Shown here one piece after another: positions 63,286 through 64,000 of a stretch of DNA of 64,000 nt; position 1 is the stretch's first letter, and every line of letters begins with the position of its first letter. Where the stretch lies: positions 374,001 through 438,000 of the forward strand of contig NC_079876.1 of NCBI RefSeq assembly GCF_029227915.1, in the 5' to 3' direction. A model generated the notes under the pieces. That model saw only the letters and a list, made by a program, of their open reading frames with translations. It did no database searches and had not been told where the DNA came from. Source of the stretch: Hydractinia symbiolongicarpus (lineage: Eukaryota > Cnidaria > Hydrozoa > Anthoathecata > Hydractiniidae). Both the position numbers and the translations under genes were made by a program.

Positions 63286-64000
63286 CATTTTTGATGAGAC
63301 GCTGATTAAAAGAAGTTTAATCGCCGGCAAACGAAAACCTGCGATTTCCCGTAAATCCCGGACTCGGCCCGTATAGTCAAAAGTATACAAAGAAAGTACC
63401 CAGGGTGTAAACTCATTTCCCGAACGATTTTTAAATTATTTTTTCACCACTAAAACGCATGAGAGTTGTAGTTTTCAAAAATGTTTTCATTTTTGATGAG
63501 ACGCTTAATGAAAGAGGTTTAATCGCCGGCAAACGAAATCCCGCGTTTTCCCGTAAATCCCGGGCTTGGCCCGTATAGTCGAATGTATACAAAGAAAGTA
63601 CCCAGGGAGTAAACTCATTTCCCGAACGATTTTTTAATTTTTTTTTCACCACTAAAACGCATGAGACTTGTATTGTTTAAAAATGTTTTCATTTTTGATA
63701 AGACGCTTAATGAAAGAGGTTTAATCGCCGGCAAACGAAAACCCGTGATTTCCCGTAAATCCCGGGCTTGGCCCGTATAGTCGAATGTATACAAAGAAAG
63801 TACCCTGTGAGTAAACTCATTTCCCGAACGAATTTTTAAATTATTTTTTCACCACTAAAACGCATGAGACTTGTAGTTTTCAAAAATGTTTTCATTTTTA
63901 ATGAGACGCTGAATAAAAGAAGTTTAATCGCCGGCAAATGAAAACCTGCGATTTCCCGTAAATCCTGGACTCGGCCCGTATAGTCAAAAGTATACAAAGA
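63286..64000 (-). repeat. Trailing inverted monomers to the window edge
   Basis: A, C/B-like hybrid (63,431-63,652), B and A1 monomers matching the 1,216-bp unit order, with one new variant aacccgtgatttcc near 63,742. The window ends inside a monomer, so the inverted array continues to the right. Confidence 0.8.

Larger units (their letters stand above)
1..64000. repeat. 203-bp satellite DNA array filling the window
   Basis: Every line of the window can be assigned to one roughly 203-bp unit. Its landmarks, in order, are gagtttactccctgggtac, the gtatac palindrome, gactatacgggcc, ggatttacgggaaatcg, ggttttcgtttgccggcg, attaaac, the gcgtctcat region, an A/T dyad, acaagtctcatgcgttttag and an A-rich linker ending in aatttaaaaaatcgttcggg. 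The spacing between equivalent points is repeatedly 203 or a near-multiple. Small departures come from one-base indels in A runs. No unique or transposon sequence interrupts it. Arrays with this organisation (monomer of nucleosome-plus-linker size, several monomer types, higher-order repeats) are typical of eukaryotic centromeres and other heterochromatin. I do not recognise the family, so species and chromosomal position are unknown. Confidence 0.97.

Noticed and set aside
552-63652. About 60 short open frames (61-91 codons) that look like a protein family, including apparent GNEF-TPWV-like peptides on both strands
   Set aside because: They all come from one phase of the 203-bp repeat and switch strand exactly where the array inverts. 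Starts are mostly TTG/GTG produced by single variants, no known domain is visible, and the monomer length is not a multiple of three. I treat them as repeat artefacts, not genes.
1-64000. CRISPR array
   Set aside because: The repeats are 203 bp, directly abutting and without unique spacers, and no cas-like genes are present.
1-64000. Telomere-like motif in ttacggg / tttacggg
   Set aside because: It resembles TTTAGGG-type repeats by composition only. It occurs once per monomer and is never in tandem.
1-64000. RNA polymerase III boxes or tRNA-derived origin of the monomer
   Set aside because: No match to a GGTTCGANTCC-type B box with a suitably spaced A box was found in the consensus on either strand.

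Overview
The window is one uninterrupted block of satellite DNA. From base 1 to 64,000 I can assign every stretch to a tandem repeat with a basic period of about 203 bp, which is about 315 monomers. I found no unique sequence, no convincing protein-coding gene, no tRNA or rRNA, no transposon and no CRISPR array. The many 61-76 codon open frames all fall at the same phase of the monomer and are products of the repeat. This points to eukaryotic constitutive heterochromatin (centromeric, pericentromeric or subtelomeric) from a long-read assembly. I do not recognise the family and cannot name the species. Many differences between monomers are CpG to TpG or CpA changes, which suggests a genome that methylates CpG; that is inference.

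Layout. Bases 1-48,019 run in one orientation (called + here). At 48,019/48,020 the array flips, and 48,020-64,000 is entirely in the opposite orientation. Several monomer types recur in fixed orders. Type A reads ttttgact, ccgag, cttctttt. Type B reads attcgact, ccaag, cctctttc. E is an A-like type with cttatattcagcgtcacatc. D carries an 8-bp cccatggg palindrome. A1 has ccagg and usually follows D. C carries ccccgg and aaaaagg. F has gtaaac and ccggg with one base lost. These build higher-order repeats (HORs) of many lengths, all close to multiples of 203: 812, 1,014, 1,216, 1,421, 1,620, 2,027, 2,638, 3,245 and 7,083 bp.

Region by region. 552-2,361 holds a 4-monomer HOR. 4,610-9,278 holds a 10-monomer stretch repeated at a distance of 2,638 bp. 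10,089-14,490 holds 4- and 7-monomer HORs. 16,240-20,293 is a tandem 2,027-bp duplication, overlapped by a tandem 3,245-bp duplication (18,560-25,049). 25,000-38,400 is a mosaic of 3-, 4-, 5- and 8-monomer blocks. 39,265-44,187 holds two sets of 5-monomer duplications. After the inversion, 48,020-53,710 is an inverted, slightly rearranged copy of about 40,700-47,211. A 7.08-kb piece of that inverted material is then repeated head to tail (48,300-55,383 and 55,384-63,285).

The features of most interest are the inversion with its displaced mirror image, the very recent 7-kb amplification in the inverted arm, an 8+8 bp dyad in most monomers, a CENP-B-box-like motif with spacing one base short, and the CpG-biased pattern of monomer variation. 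All comparisons were made by eye, so edges of long blocks are accurate only to some tens of bases.
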